This document shows positions 50,480 to 59,569 of a DNA stretch of 64,000 bases, in pieces. Where the stretch lies: NCBI GenBank assembly GCA_009917695.1, contig JAACJG010000008.1:186001-250000 (forward strand), read 5' to 3'. The stretch's first letter is position 1, and every line of letters begins with the position of its first letter. The position numbers were made by a program, and so were the translations under genes. Below the pieces are notes generated by a model that saw only the letters and a program-made list of their open reading frames with translations, ran no database searches and was not told the origin of the DNA. The DNA is from Candidatus Rifleibacterium amylolyticum. Its GTDB lineage: Bacteria > Muiribacteriota > Ozemobacteria > Ozemobacterales > Ozemobacteraceae.

Positions 50480-51499
50480 GTGAACAGAAGAGCGATTGTT
50501 GTAGCATTGCTGGCTAGTCTGGCCATATCAATGCTTCTCTGGAGTAAGCTACAGAAGGCCCCGCCTGCTGGCCCGGTAGCCCCTGTTGTTGAGAGGCCGG
50601 CAGAAGTAAAGAAGCCGGTCGTTGTCAGCAAAAAAGCCGTTGCTGCTCGCACCCGGCTTGAAGAAGCGGTCATCAAGGACTCGTTTGAGGTCAAAGAAAT
50701 TATAGCCTCAGCTGTCCCAGACCTTGCAGTAACAAATATAGCCTCAATGACCGGTCGTTACACCGCCATTACCATTCTGAAAGGCGATATAATGACAGAA
50801 AACCGCCTGATGGATGCGAACCAGATACCAAACCTTGCGCGAGCTGTTCCTCCCGGCAAACGTGCTGTGTCAATAGCTGTTTCCAAGGTAACCTCTGTCG
50901 GTGGATTCGTTCAGCAGGGCGACTACGTTGACGTAATCGCGACCTTCAAACCGCGCGGCAGCGAACCTGTCGCCAAGATCGTATTACAGGACATACAAGT
51001 TCTGGCAGTCGGTGGTTCATACCAGTTTGCCGGCGGCATTCCCACTATGACTCCTGCGATTTCTGCAGCGAAGGTCGATCTGATAACTCTTGCCGTTACC
51101 CCTGAAGAACTCGAAAAGATCATTCAGCTTGACGACAGTACGACCTTCAAATTCGTTCTCAAAAATCCCAACGATAAAGACAAGCGCGTTATCACCAAGG
51201 GCGCAACTCAGAGATCCGTGCTTGAAGAAATCGGCCACCCTGATTATGTCCGGGTAACCGCTCCATCTACAACTTCAGACACTGAAACACCAAAAGTCGT
51301 TATAGCCCCAATAGATGACGGCAAGGTCGAAATAATGTACGGCGCCATCAAGAAACGGGAAGTATATAAATACGGGGGCCCGGCGGCAGCCAAATACCAG
51401 CAGCTCCCTGACAGCATACCTGCTTATATGCCCCCGGCAATGGAATCTGCGGAACAAACATACTCGGGAGAACAATCTCCGGTAGGATCAGGAGAATAA
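50480..51499 (+). CDS. cpaB: Flp pilus assembly protein CpaB/RcpC
   Basis: 339 aa from GTG 50480, ten bases after GAGGAGG. Single N-terminal anchor (AIVVALLASLAISMLLW), Pro-rich linker, SAF-like region (IKDSFEVKEIIASAVPDLAV...ITILKGDIMTENRLM) and the RcpC domain (AVPPGKRAVSIAVSKVTSVGGFVQQGDYVDVIAT...VLQDIQVLAVGG). In Tad systems this periplasmic protein works with the secretin and may bind peptidoglycan. Two bases separate it from cpaC. Confidence 0.93.
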   Translation: MNRRAIVVALLASLAISMLLWSKLQKAPPAGPVAPVVERPAEVKKPVVVSKKAVAARTRLEEAVIKDSFEVKEIIASAVPDLAVTNIASMTGRYTAITILKGDIMTENRLMDANQIPNLARAVPPGKRAVSIAVSKVTSVGGFVQQGDYVDVIATFKPRGSEPVAKIVLQDIQVLAVGGSYQFAGGIPTMTPAISAAKVDLITLAVTPEELEKIIQLDDSTTFKFVLKNPNDKDKRVITKGATQRSVLEEIGHPDYVRVTAPSTTSDTETPKVVIAPIDDGKVEIMYGAIKKREVYKYGGPAAAKYQQLPDSIPAYMPPAMESAEQTYSGEQSPVGSGE

Positions 51500-51501
51500 T
51501 C

Positions 51502-53172
51502 ATGATTAAACGAGCTTTATTCAACCGAACCAGTCTTTTCATGGTATTTCTCTTCGGCGTTGTCATCGCAGGATTCCTTCAGTCTGAACTCAACGCATCA
51601 GAAAAGCTTATGATTCCGCTCGGCAAATCGGTAGCCATACCGGCCCACGGTGTCAAAAAGATTCTGGCAGTTAAAGAAGGTATCGTTGATGTCCTCAACG
51701 TTTCTGACGAAGAAATCATTCTCGCCGGACTTGGCGAGGGACCTGCCGTAACTCAGCTCATCCTCTGGGATATGACCGGCCGCCGAGTTTATGACGTCGA
51801 AACCTATTCCGAGACCGACATCATTACAGCCAAGTTTGCTTCGATAGTCGGCAACAAAAACATCCAGCTCGTGATGTTCCCTGATTCAGTATATCTCAAG
51901 GGTCAGGTCAGCAGCGAAGAAGAAAAGAAACGCGCCGAAACGGTCGCTTCCAGCCTCATTCAAGATCGCAAAATAGTCAACCTCATCGAATTCGAAGTTA
52001 CCGCACCATCGCTTCAGCAGCGAATCGAAGCCGCCATCAAGCTGCCAACAGTCAAGGTCACGGTTCTTTCGCCTGATTATGACGCTACCAATCAGAGTGC
52101 ATCAGCAAACGCTTCTGGCACAGCCAACATCCGTGTATTGCTGCAAGGTACCGTAAAAGATCAGAACGACTACATTCACCTCACCGAGACTGTATTGGGC
52201 TTTGTTCCAGGCGAAGACAGCGTAAGTAATCTGGTCGTAATTGAAGACCCGATTCAGGTCGTTTTCCAGGCTTACATCCTTCAGGTCAGCAAGAACAACA
52301 CCAGAGATCTCGGTATCGAATGGGGCGGCGACAACAGTGGCCTCGGTTCGCTGAAATATCTCGAAAACGCCAGCAATGACTTGCTTGGAACAGCTGCAGG
52401 TGGCGGAGCGCCGGTTCCCAAATACATGAACCCGTTCTACATGAATAACATCAACCGCTTCGAACGCATTGCCGCAATGGTTAAAGCCTGGGAAGAATCA
52501 GGTAAAGCCAAGGTCATCGCCAATCCGAAACTTCTCGTCTACGCAAACGCCACCATGAAGAAAATTGCAGCAGCTGGCTGGACCGAAGAAAAAGACACGA
52601 ATGACTCCAGCACCGGTATCGAGCAGGATGCGGGTCTCGCTTTTGTCGATGTTGGCCAGGAAATCAGATACCCTGCCGGCATCGATGCGGCTGGCGGTCC
52701 TACTTATGATTCGATTGAAGCGACTCTCAAACTCGTCATCAGAGACATGTATGTTCATAATGACGAGCTCAAATTCTCGGTATTCGCCAAACAGGAAGAG
52801 CCAAGTTTCCTGAGAGGGGCTGAAGTTCCTGATGTGCTGAAAAGAAGCATCATGACGACAGTTAAGATCAAAGATCAGGAAACCATAGTTCTCGGCGGTC
52901 TCATCAACCGTTCAGAAGGTGTATCCTACAAGGGTATCCCGCTGCTGAGCCGGCTGCCTGTGCTCGGTCGTCTGTTTAAAACCAGATCAACGACCAAAAG
53001 CGAAAACGAACTTGTCATTCTGCTTACCCCCAAAATCACCAATCGTGACAAAGATCTTGCCGGCAAAAGTAAGTTCGAAGAAGTGCCAGTGCCGAGACGC
53101 TCTGACCGCCTCGAAAAGCTGCACAACATGTTTCAGGAAATCAAGTCAAGCCACGTTCCTGTTAAAGAATAG
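51502..53172 (+). CDS. cpaC: Tad secretin CpaC/RcpA
   Basis: 556 aa. Signal peptide (FMVFLFGVVIAGFLQSELNA), N-terminal pilus-secretin domain (KLMIPLGKSVAIPAHGVKKI ... VDVLNVSDEEIILAGLGEG), a BON-like segment (IQLVMFPDSVYLKGQVSSEEE) and the C-terminal secretin beta-barrel region (IQVVFQAYILQVSKNNTRDLGIEWGG, AKVIANPKLLVYANATMKK, TVKIKDQETIVLGGLINRSEG, PVLGRLFKTRSTTKSENELVILLTP). Forms the outer-membrane pore for the pilus. RBS AGGAG is inside the 3' end of cpaB. Confidence 0.95.
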   Translation: MIKRALFNRTSLFMVFLFGVVIAGFLQSELNASEKLMIPLGKSVAIPAHGVKKILAVKEGIVDVLNVSDEEIILAGLGEGPAVTQLILWDMTGRRVYDVETYSETDIITAKFASIVGNKNIQLVMFPDSVYLKGQVSSEEEKKRAETVASSLIQDRKIVNLIEFEVTAPSLQQRIEAAIKLPTVKVTVLSPDYDATNQSASANASGTANIRVLLQGTVKDQNDYIHLTETVLGFVPGEDSVSNLVVIEDPIQVVFQAYILQVSKNNTRDLGIEWGGDNSGLGSLKYLENASNDLLGTAAGGGAPVPKYMNPFYMNNINRFERIAAMVKAWEESGKAKVIANPKLLVYANATMKKIAAAGWTEEKDTNDSSTGIEQDAGLAFVDVGQEIRYPAGIDAAGGPTYDSIEATLKLVIRDMYVHNDELKFSVFAKQEEPSFLRGAEVPDVLKRSIMTTVKIKDQETIVLGGLINRSEGVSYKGIPLLSRLPVLGRLFKTRSTTKSENELVILLTPKITNRDKDLAGKSKFEEVPVPRRSDRLEKLHNMFQEIKSSHVPVKE

Positions 53173-53181
53173 TAATCCCGG

Positions 53182-53205
53182 GAGCCCCGGCCTTGGTCGG
53201 GGCTC
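53182..53205 (+). other. Stem-loop between cpaC and cpaE
   Basis: GAGCCCCG (53182-53189) pairs with CGGGGCTC (53198-53205). The next bases are TTAAAAAAC rather than a T-run, so on the plus strand it is unlikely to terminate; it may act as an mRNA-stability element. Confidence 0.45.
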
Positions 53206-53226
53206 TTAAAAAACTGGAAGTCCAAA

Positions 53227-54432
53227 TTGTCGATTACACCTAGAATTAAACTGCTCATAGCAGACGACATGGACGAGTTGCGCTCGAACGTAAGAAGAAT
53301 GTTAAATAACCAGGACAACATCAGGATCGTAGGAGAGGCACGCAATGGGCGTGAAGCTTTGGAACTGGTTAAGGAGCTGCAACCGCATGTCGTGCTCATG
53401 GACATCAACATGCCTGAAATAGACGGGCTAAAAGCGGCTGAAATGTTGGCGAAAGACTTTCCCAACGTTCAGACTGTGATTATGTCGATTCAAGGCGAGC
53501 AGGAATACTTCAGGCGAGCGATGAAAGCTGGCGCCAAGGACTTTCTGATCAAGCCCTTCTCGACCAATGACCTGATCGACACCATACAAAATGTCTTCAA
53601 TAAATGGGTTAAAGATCGTCCCGAGCTTTTTTCCGAAGAGCCCAGAGCCGATATTCTCACTTTCTTTGCTACTAAAGGCGGAGTTGGCCGAACGACACTT
53701 GCAGTCAATCTGGCAGCAGGACTCGTCAGCAAAGGCAAAAAAGTTCTGCTGATCGATGCCTCGCTACAGTTTGGCGACGTCGCCATCACTCTTAATCAAC
53801 CAGCCAAGCGTACTATTTACCATCTGGTTGAAAGTGGCGAAGAAATTACTCTTGGCGAAATCGAAAAAAACATCATTAAACATGAGTCAGGCATTGACCT
53901 GCTGCTGGCTCCTAAAGAACCGGCTTTTGCCGAAGCGGTTAAAAGTGAACACTTTCTTAAAATCATCGAGAATGTCGAAACTCTGTACAACTTCATAATT
54001 TTCGATATGCCGCCGAGCATCACCGAAAAAGAACTCGCGATTCTAGATCGCAGCACCATGGTGCTGCTCGTAGCCACGCTCGAAATCAGTTCGCTGAAAA
54101 ACACCAAAATCTGTCTCAAGACCTTCAGCGATATCAACTTCGACCTGTCGAAGATCAAATTGATTCTGAACAAAGAAATCCCCAATGTTGGCTTTGGCAA
54201 AGAAGACCTCGAGTCTGGCCTGGCAATACCCGTATACGCAACTGTTCCCATGGAGGCTGAGATCGCTCAGCGCTCTCTCAATCATGGCGAAGCTTTTGTT
54301 CTCAAGTCACCGGCCAGTGCGATAGCCCGTTCCATACTTGGAATGGCTGATCGTCTGGTAGGCACTACAACCGGGCCTGAAACCGGCAAAAGTGCAATAT
54401 TCAAAATAAAAGACCTGCTTTTTGGCTCTTAA
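53227..54432 (+). CDS. cpaE: CpaE/TadZ-type ATPase with N-terminal receiver domain
   Basis: 401 aa from TTG 53227, six bases after GGAAG. Residues 1-125 are a receiver with the full phosphorylation set (D13-D14, D59 in VVLMDINMPEIDG, K109 in FLIKPF), unlike the degenerate receivers of many TadZ proteins. Residues 140-380 are a MinD/ParA-like ATPase; the deviant Walker A reads TKGGVGRTT, with Arg155 in place of the usual Lys. It localises the Tad machine at the cell pole in other bacteria. The canonical receiver suggests control by a histidine kinase. Confidence 0.93.
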   Translation: MSITPRIKLLIADDMDELRSNVRRMLNNQDNIRIVGEARNGREALELVKELQPHVVLMDINMPEIDGLKAAEMLAKDFPNVQTVIMSIQGEQEYFRRAMKAGAKDFLIKPFSTNDLIDTIQNVFNKWVKDRPELFSEEPRADILTFFATKGGVGRTTLAVNLAAGLVSKGKKVLLIDASLQFGDVAITLNQPAKRTIYHLVESGEEITLGEIEKNIIKHESGIDLLLAPKEPAFAEAVKSEHFLKIIENVETLYNFIIFDMPPSITEKELAILDRSTMVLLVATLEISSLKNTKICLKTFSDINFDLSKIKLILNKEIPNVGFGKEDLESGLAIPVYATVPMEAEIAQRSLNHGEAFVLKSPASAIARSILGMADRLVGTTTGPETGKSAIFKIKDLLFGS

Positions 54433-54448
54433 ATCTGGAGGTAGATAA

Positions 54449-55819
54449 ATGGGTGGTCTGCTGTCACGTCTCAACGAAGAAAAGAAAACAACGGAAAAAT
54501 CGGGAATCATCGATGCGGCATCGACGCGCGAAATAACCGGTTTTGAACGGCTCAAGGATCGTGTACACACCAAGCTCATCGACGATATGCCTGCGGCCAT
54601 CATGGCCGAACAAAATATGGACAAGAAGCGCAACATGTTGCGCGAACGCATACTGGCCGTAGTAGCCGAAGAAAGCCCCAAAGCCAACGTTACCCTGGCT
54701 CAGCGCGAAATCGAAGCGCTTTCGGCGACACTGCTCGACGACATGATCGGCTTCGGCCCGATACAACCACTTCTGGATGAAGAAGACATCTCTGAAGTCA
54801 TGGTAAATGGCCCTTTCCAGATTTATTACGAAAAGAAGGGCAAGCTCATCCTTTCAGACATCAAATTCAAGGATAACGACCATGTAATGCGCATTATTGA
54901 ACGTATCGTAGCCCCTATCGGCCGCCGTATTGACGAATCAGTGCCTTATGTCGATGCCCGTCTGCCAGATGGATCGCGCGTTAATGCAATTATTCCGCCT
55001 CTGGCACTCAATGGCCCGACCATCACTATCAGAAAATTCAAAAAAGAAGCACTTGGTATCGCCGACCTGGTTAAATTCGGCACTCTCACCCAGGAAATGG
55101 CAGACTTTATCGAAGCCTGCATCAAGGTGCGCCTTAACATAGTCGTATCTGGTGGTACCGGCTCTGGTAAAACAACTACTCTGAATATTCTCAGTTCATT
55201 CATTCCCGAAGACGAACGCATCATCACCTGCGAAGACGCGGCCGAACTTCAGCTGCGTCAGCCGCACGTAGTCAGACTTGAAACCCGCCCGGCCAACATC
55301 GAAGGCAAAGGTGAGGTCTCCATGCGCGAACTTATAAAAAACACCCTGCGCATGCGTCCTGAACGCGTAATCGTCGGCGAATGTCGCGGTGGCGAAGCGC
55401 TTGACATGCTTCAGGCAATGAATACCGGTCATGATGGATCTCTAACCACAGGCCACGCCAACACCCCTCGCGACATGCTGGCGCGTCTCGAAACAATGGT
55501 GCTGATGGCCGGTATGGATCTTCCGGTTCGCGCAATTCGCGAACAGATCAGCTCAGCGGTTCACATGATCATTCAGCAGTCGCGCCTCAAGGACGGTTCA
55601 CGCAAAATAACCTTCATTACCGAAATACAAGGCATGGAGGGTGACAAAGTCGTCACTCAGGACATATTCAAATTTGAGCAGACCGGTGTCGATGAAAAGG
55701 GAAAAATCCAGGGCCGCCTCAAACCAACAGGTATCAGGCCAAAATTCGCAACCAAGTTCCAGGAATTTGGTATAAAGCTGCCACAGAATATATTCACTGA
55801 CACCTCGAGAGGATGGTAA
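54449..55819 (+). CDS. cpaF: Tad pilus ATPase CpaF/TadA
   Basis: 456 aa. Secretion ATPase that powers pilus assembly (and retraction in some species). N-terminal helical domain, then [20 protein letters not shown], Walker [11 protein letters not shown] (235-244), Asp box [20 protein letters not shown], Walker [37 protein letters not shown] and the His box. RBS GGAGG before ATG. Full length for the family. Confidence 0.97.
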   Translation: MGGLLSRLNEEKKTTEKSGIIDAASTREITGFERLKDRVHTKLIDDMPAAIMAEQNMDKKRNMLRERILAVVAEESPKANVTLAQREIEALSATLLDDMIGFGPIQPLLDEEDISEVMVNGPFQIYYEKKGKLILSDIKFKDNDHVMRIIERIVAPIGRRIDESVPYVDARLPDGSRVNAIIPPLALNGPTITIRKFKKEALGIADLVKFGTLTQEMADFIEACIKVRLNIVVSGGTGSGKTTTLNILSSFIPEDERIITCEDAAELQLRQPHVVRLETRPANIEGKGEVSMRELIKNTLRMRPERVIVGECRGGEALDMLQAMNTGHDGSLTTGHANTPRDMLARLETMVLMAGMDLPVRAIREQISSAVHMIIQQSRLKDGSRKITFITEIQGMEGDKVVTQDIFKFEQTGVDEKGKIQGRLKPTGIRPKFATKFQEFGIKLPQNIFTDTSRGW

Positions 55820-55823
55820 CAAC

Positions 55824-56873
55824 TTGCTACAGATAATCTTCATCGTATTTGCGGCGATTGCAACACTGTTTTTCGTGCTGCTGCTCTTCTCTCTCCTTGG
55901 CAAACCGCCTGGCGAAGAAGTGCGTGCCCGCATGGAGCAGTATCTGGTCGAAACCGAGATGGCAGCTTCTGAATATCATGATCCTGACGAAGATGCCAGC
56001 CCCCGAGAAGACATTGATGCTAGCGATGATGAGTGGGTCAGAGAGAACCGTGGTGGTGGCCAGGGAGGAGTAAAAAAGGTTCTTGCCAACGTCGGCTCGA
56101 TCATAACTCCGCGCGGCATGGCAATGCGCATTGCAGCTGAACTGGCCAAAGCCGATGTCCCCCTGAAAGCCAATGAATATGTTGCCATACAGTTTCTGGC
56201 AGTAACGCTTTCGCTCGCATTCGGTATGATTATTTTCAAAAACATTGCACTTGCAGTGGGAATAGCCGTTCTTGGTTATTTTTCGCCGATGATCTGGGTT
56301 AAAGTCAAAAAGAGCCAACGCATACGCGAATTCAACGAACAGATTCTCGACACCCTGATAATGCTCGCAAATGGCCTCAAAGCCGGCTACTCATTCCTTC
56401 AGGCCATGGAAATGGTCTCGCGTGAAGCGCCCCCCCCCATGGGGAAGGAACTCAAGCGAGTTCTCAAAGAGAACAGTCTTGGAGTGAACCTCGAAGACAC
56501 ACTCCTGGCGCTCAATGACCGCGTTGAGAGCGAAGACTGGGATCTTGTCACTACCGTCGTGCTTATTCAGCGACAGGTCGGTGGGAACCTTGCCGAAATC
56601 CTTGATAAAATCGGCTTTGTTATCCGCCAGCGCATGAAGATCAAGGGTGATATTCAGACCAAGACCGCTCAAGCAAAGGTCTCTGGTATGCTTGTTGGAG
56701 CTTTGCCGATTGGCATAGGTTTTTTGATTTATCTTATCAACCCGAAATTCATGATGAAGCTGTTTACTTTCAAAAGCGGCGGCTTTCGCGGCTGGTATGT
56801 CGTGATCTTCGGAATTTTCTGGGAAATCATCGGCATGTACATCATCATGAAAATAGTCGATATCGAAGTGTGA
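55824..56873 (+). CDS. tadB: Tad inner-membrane platform protein TadB
   Basis: 349 aa from TTG 55824, with GAGAGGA upstream. GspF-type membrane protein: hydrophobic N-terminus (IIFIVFAAIATLFFVLLLFSLL), acidic linker, paired spans near residues 125-155, the T2SSF helix bundle (LIMLANGLKAGYSFLQAMEMVSREAPPPMGKELKRV, VVLIQRQVGGNLAEILDKIG) and C-terminal spans. Works with TadC as the assembly platform for CpaF. Confidence 0.93.
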   Translation: MLQIIFIVFAAIATLFFVLLLFSLLGKPPGEEVRARMEQYLVETEMAASEYHDPDEDASPREDIDASDDEWVRENRGGGQGGVKKVLANVGSIITPRGMAMRIAAELAKADVPLKANEYVAIQFLAVTLSLAFGMIIFKNIALAVGIAVLGYFSPMIWVKVKKSQRIREFNEQILDTLIMLANGLKAGYSFLQAMEMVSREAPPPMGKELKRVLKENSLGVNLEDTLLALNDRVESEDWDLVTTVVLIQRQVGGNLAEILDKIGFVIRQRMKIKGDIQTKTAQAKVSGMLVGALPIGIGFLIYLINPKFMMKLFTFKSGGFRGWYVVIFGIFWEIIGMYIIMKIVDIEV

Positions 56874-56883
56874 GGAAACAACA

Positions 56884-57834
56884 ATGAACCTGCTATTTAT
56901 AATTGTTGGCGGCATAATAGTTTTTCTGGTCATACTCCTGCTGTTCCCGTCTGGCAGTAAAAGTGACATACAGAATCGCCTGGCCGCATTTGACGAAGGC
57001 ATGCCGGCCGATTCGGTCGCCACCGTCCAGGAAGCTGAACTCAATAAACCTTTTGTCGATCGCGTTATCAGACCTTTTCTGGCAAGAATGGCCGGAAAGC
57101 GTGACGCCAAAGATCTCAAAAAAGTCCAGAAAAGTTCGCTCAAAAAGGAACTGGCTCAGGCAGGTTACCCGGGCGGTCTTACCGTTACCGAATTCGCTGT
57201 TATCCAGAACCTTTTTCGCGTAATCATGCCAGCAGCTGTCGCTGCTTTCTGTCTGGTATTCGTTCCTAAACTCCTGGTTCTGGGAACCACAGTCGGCGCC
57301 ATTCTCGGCTTTCTTGGCCCGCGCCTCTTTCTGCAGAGCAGAATCGCCAATCGACTGCACAGAATCCAGCGTCAGCTACCTGACGTTCTCGACCTTCTTA
57401 CCGTTGCGGTAGAAGCCGGTCTTGGTTTCGATGCCGCCTGCGACAAGGTTGTAGAAAAAATGCGCGGTCCAATTCCCGATGAATTCAGTCTTACCTTGCG
57501 TCACATGCGCATGGGTCAGGCGCGCCGCGATGCTTTCAAAGGCATGGCAGAGCGCGTCGACCACCCTGACCTCAACGGTTTTGTATCGGCAATCATTCAG
57601 GCAGACCAGCTCGGTGTTTCAATCGGTCAGGTTCTGCGTATCCAGTCCGAACAGTTGCGCGACAAACGTCGCCAGCGCGCCGAAGAAGAGGCAGCCAAGG
57701 CTCCGGTTAAAATGATGATCCCGCTGGTTCTCTTTATCTTCCCGAACGTCGGTATAGTTATCGGTGCGCCAGCTGCGTTTCAGATCATCGATGAGATGAG
57801 TAAATCCAAAATGGGTGGTGGCGAAGGCCAGTGA
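56884..57834 (+). CDS. tadC: Tad inner-membrane platform protein TadC
   Basis: 316 aa. GspF-type: N-terminal span (LLFIIVGGIIVFLVILLLFP), middle spans near 118-155 (VIMPAAVAAFCLVFVPKLLV), then LPDVLDLLTVAVEAGLGFDAACDKVVEKM and SAIIQADQLGVSIGQVLRIQSEQLRDKRRQRAEEEAAKAPVKM, the diagnostic TadC block, and a final span. Partner of TadB. Its end overlaps the DUF192 gene by 4 bases. Confidence 0.95.
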   Translation: MNLLFIIVGGIIVFLVILLLFPSGSKSDIQNRLAAFDEGMPADSVATVQEAELNKPFVDRVIRPFLARMAGKRDAKDLKKVQKSSLKKELAQAGYPGGLTVTEFAVIQNLFRVIMPAAVAAFCLVFVPKLLVLGTTVGAILGFLGPRLFLQSRIANRLHRIQRQLPDVLDLLTVAVEAGLGFDAACDKVVEKMRGPIPDEFSLTLRHMRMGQARRDAFKGMAERVDHPDLNGFVSAIIQADQLGVSIGQVLRIQSEQLRDKRRQRAEEEAAKAPVKMMIPLVLFIFPNVGIVIGAPAAFQIIDEMSKSKMGGGEGQ

Positions 57835-58199
57835 TCAGTAGTATCAAAGTAACCAACACAAGAGACGAAAGCCTGATTGCCGACCGGGTCAAAGTTGCTG
57901 ACAGCTTCTGGCAGCGCTTTCGCGGCATGATGCTGACGGCTGAACCGGCTGAAGGTGAAGGGCTGCTGTTGTCTCCTTGTAATTCGATACACATGATGTT
58001 CATGCTCTACCCGATCGATGCGATTTTTCTTGATGCCAGCCTCAAAATCAAGGCTCTCTACGAAAAGTTGCCACCCTGGTTCGGGATGTCGCGGATACAT
58101 AAAGACGTGAATTCTGTTCTTGAACTAAAATCAGGAACTATTAACAAAACTGGCGTCAGGATCGATGATGTCCTGAGAATGGAGAGGACAGAGTGTTGA
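57831..58199 (+). CDS. DUF192 protein
   Basis: 122 aa from GTG 57831. Short beta-rich family typified by SFWQRFRGMMLTAEPAEGEGLLLSPCNSIHMMFMLYPIDAIFLDA. Most members carry a signal peptide; this one does not, so it is probably cytoplasmic. Biochemical role is unknown, but its 4-base overlap with tadC places it inside the Tad operon. Confidence 0.88.
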   Translation: MISSIKVTNTRDESLIADRVKVADSFWQRFRGMMLTAEPAEGEGLLLSPCNSIHMMFMLYPIDAIFLDASLKIKALYEKLPPWFGMSRIHKDVNSVLELKSGTINKTGVRIDDVLRMERTEC

Positions 58200-58240
58200 A
58201 TAATATTGGTAAATCTAGTGCCCTCAAAGGAGACCGAGGC

Positions 58241-59410
58241 ATGAAGGAAAAATATTCTATGTTCAGATTCGTTTTCGCCTCACTGGCATGCTGCCTGCTG
58301 GCAGCTGCATTGATAACCGGCTGCGGCGGCGGCAACAACCCGTCCGGCCCAACCAGTTCGACAACAGCAGCCGCTGCCTACGACAACTTCCCTTCAAATG
58401 CGACAGGAAGTGTTACTTTGAACGGCCTGCTCATCGATCTGACTACCCAGAACCTTATCAATTCTACAGCTGCAGACATCTATATAACGGTAGAATACAT
58501 AGGGACATCATACAAAAAGACGATAGCTGCTGTTGATAATCGTGCATTCACCTTCTTTGAACTCCCTGAAGGTCAATATATGATTACGGTAGAAGACAAA
58601 GGCGGCGTCTACGATCCTTCTAATCCTCTGATTCAAGAATTATCAGCCGGAAAGGTCAATATATCCATACCTTTGTCGCCAAAAACAGGTACTGCAACGA
58701 CGTCTTCATTGAATTTCTTTGCCACTGTCCTAGACGGATCTCTGAAGAACCCGATAATGTTTGCCACTGTTGATGTGACTATTGAAAATGTCGCGAACCT
58801 GACATTCCAGGCCACAACTCTGCAAACAGGTGAATTTTCTCTTCTTGGACTGGCATCCGGGACTTATACAGTCAAAATATCTAAAGACGGATATGTCGAG
58901 GTATCAAAAACACTTATCATCAGCGATAAAATCATGTTTGGCAACCAGGAAATCGTTGCTGCAGATATCGCGACCTTCAAAGATGGTGGTGGTACTAATA
59001 GAACAGGCTATTACCTTGGAGAGCTGCTCATGTCTCCCAAGTTTACCAATACTGGCGGACTTGCCGGAATTCTGCTTGACTCAGATAAAAACCCGATTCC
59101 CTCAACAACAAAACTCGACCTGATTTATCTAAAGACTCCTAAAGACCCGGTAGGCCCTGGAACCATCATTCCAAATGTCAAACCCAACGTTCTTGGCTAC
59201 GTTTCGTTCAAGAATCTGCCGGCAGGCGAATACGTTCTGGCTGAGGCAAACGACTACGTAACCCCAACCATAAACTGGACAGCCTCTGCAACCTATGATG
59301 CAGATGGCAACATCTCGGGTTGGTCCTTTACCCCCGCCAGCAAGCTGGTAACTCGCATCTGGCTCGGCGTTACTCCTGGCCTTGTAACTCCGATACCTGA
59401 ACAGGAATAG
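58241..59410 (+). CDS. Lipoprotein in the Tad locus
   Basis: 389 aa from ATG 58241 (GGAG 8 bases upstream). Lipobox ITGC after FASLACCLLAAALITG; mature start CGGGNNPSGPTSSTT is a flexible tether. Three or so carboxypeptidase-regulatory/SpaA-like beta modules follow (FFELPEGQYMITVEDKGG, FSLLGLASGTYTVKISKDGYV, VSFKNLPAGEYVLAEANDYV). It lacks the CEKG opening of the lipoproteins at 29-34 kb but shares the same module type. May be a surface component connected with the pilus. Confidence 0.82.
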   Translation: MKEKYSMFRFVFASLACCLLAAALITGCGGGNNPSGPTSSTTAAAAYDNFPSNATGSVTLNGLLIDLTTQNLINSTAADIYITVEYIGTSYKKTIAAVDNRAFTFFELPEGQYMITVEDKGGVYDPSNPLIQELSAGKVNISIPLSPKTGTATTSSLNFFATVLDGSLKNPIMFATVDVTIENVANLTFQATTLQTGEFSLLGLASGTYTVKISKDGYVEVSKTLIISDKIMFGNQEIVAADIATFKDGGGTNRTGYYLGELLMSPKFTNTGGLAGILLDSDKNPIPSTTKLDLIYLKTPKDPVGPGTIIPNVKPNVLGYVSFKNLPAGEYVLAEANDYVTPTINWTASATYDADGNISGWSFTPASKLVTRIWLGVTPGLVTPIPEQE

Positions 59411-59422
59411 TAGAAATCTCTG

Positions 59423-59460
59423 GAATGAACCTGTCCAACAGACAGGTTCATTCTTTTTTT
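59423..59460 (+). terminator. Rho-independent terminator closing the first Tad operon
   Basis: GAATGAACCTGTC (59423-59435) pairs with GACAGGTTCATTC (59441-59453), followed by a run of T. Confidence 0.9.
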
Positions 59461-59509
59461 TTGTAACCCGAAATAGAGGATTTTCTGAAACAAAAATTTC
59501 AGGTTTGTT

Positions 59510-59529
59510 TGAGCATGATTTTTGCTTAT
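59510..59529 (+). promoter_or_regulatory. Sigma-54-like promoter element, copy 1 (TadG-like gene)
   Basis: TGAGCATGATTTTTGCTTAT is identical to 62767-62786 upstream of tadE. Read against the sigma-54 consensus TGGCACG-N4-TTGC it keeps GCA near -24 and TTGC near -12 in correct spacing, but the invariant GG is AG. A sigma-70 reading (TTGTTT-N16-TATATT) is possible for this copy only. Confidence 0.45.
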
Positions 59530-59569
59530 ATTATATTAGAGAATGTTTTTGCCATAAGGGGGCAACTCC

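Noticed and set aside
53182-53205. Terminator between cpaC and cpaE
   Set aside because: The stem is followed by TTAAAAAAC, not a T-run, and both genes belong to the same locus; kept only as a stem-loop.
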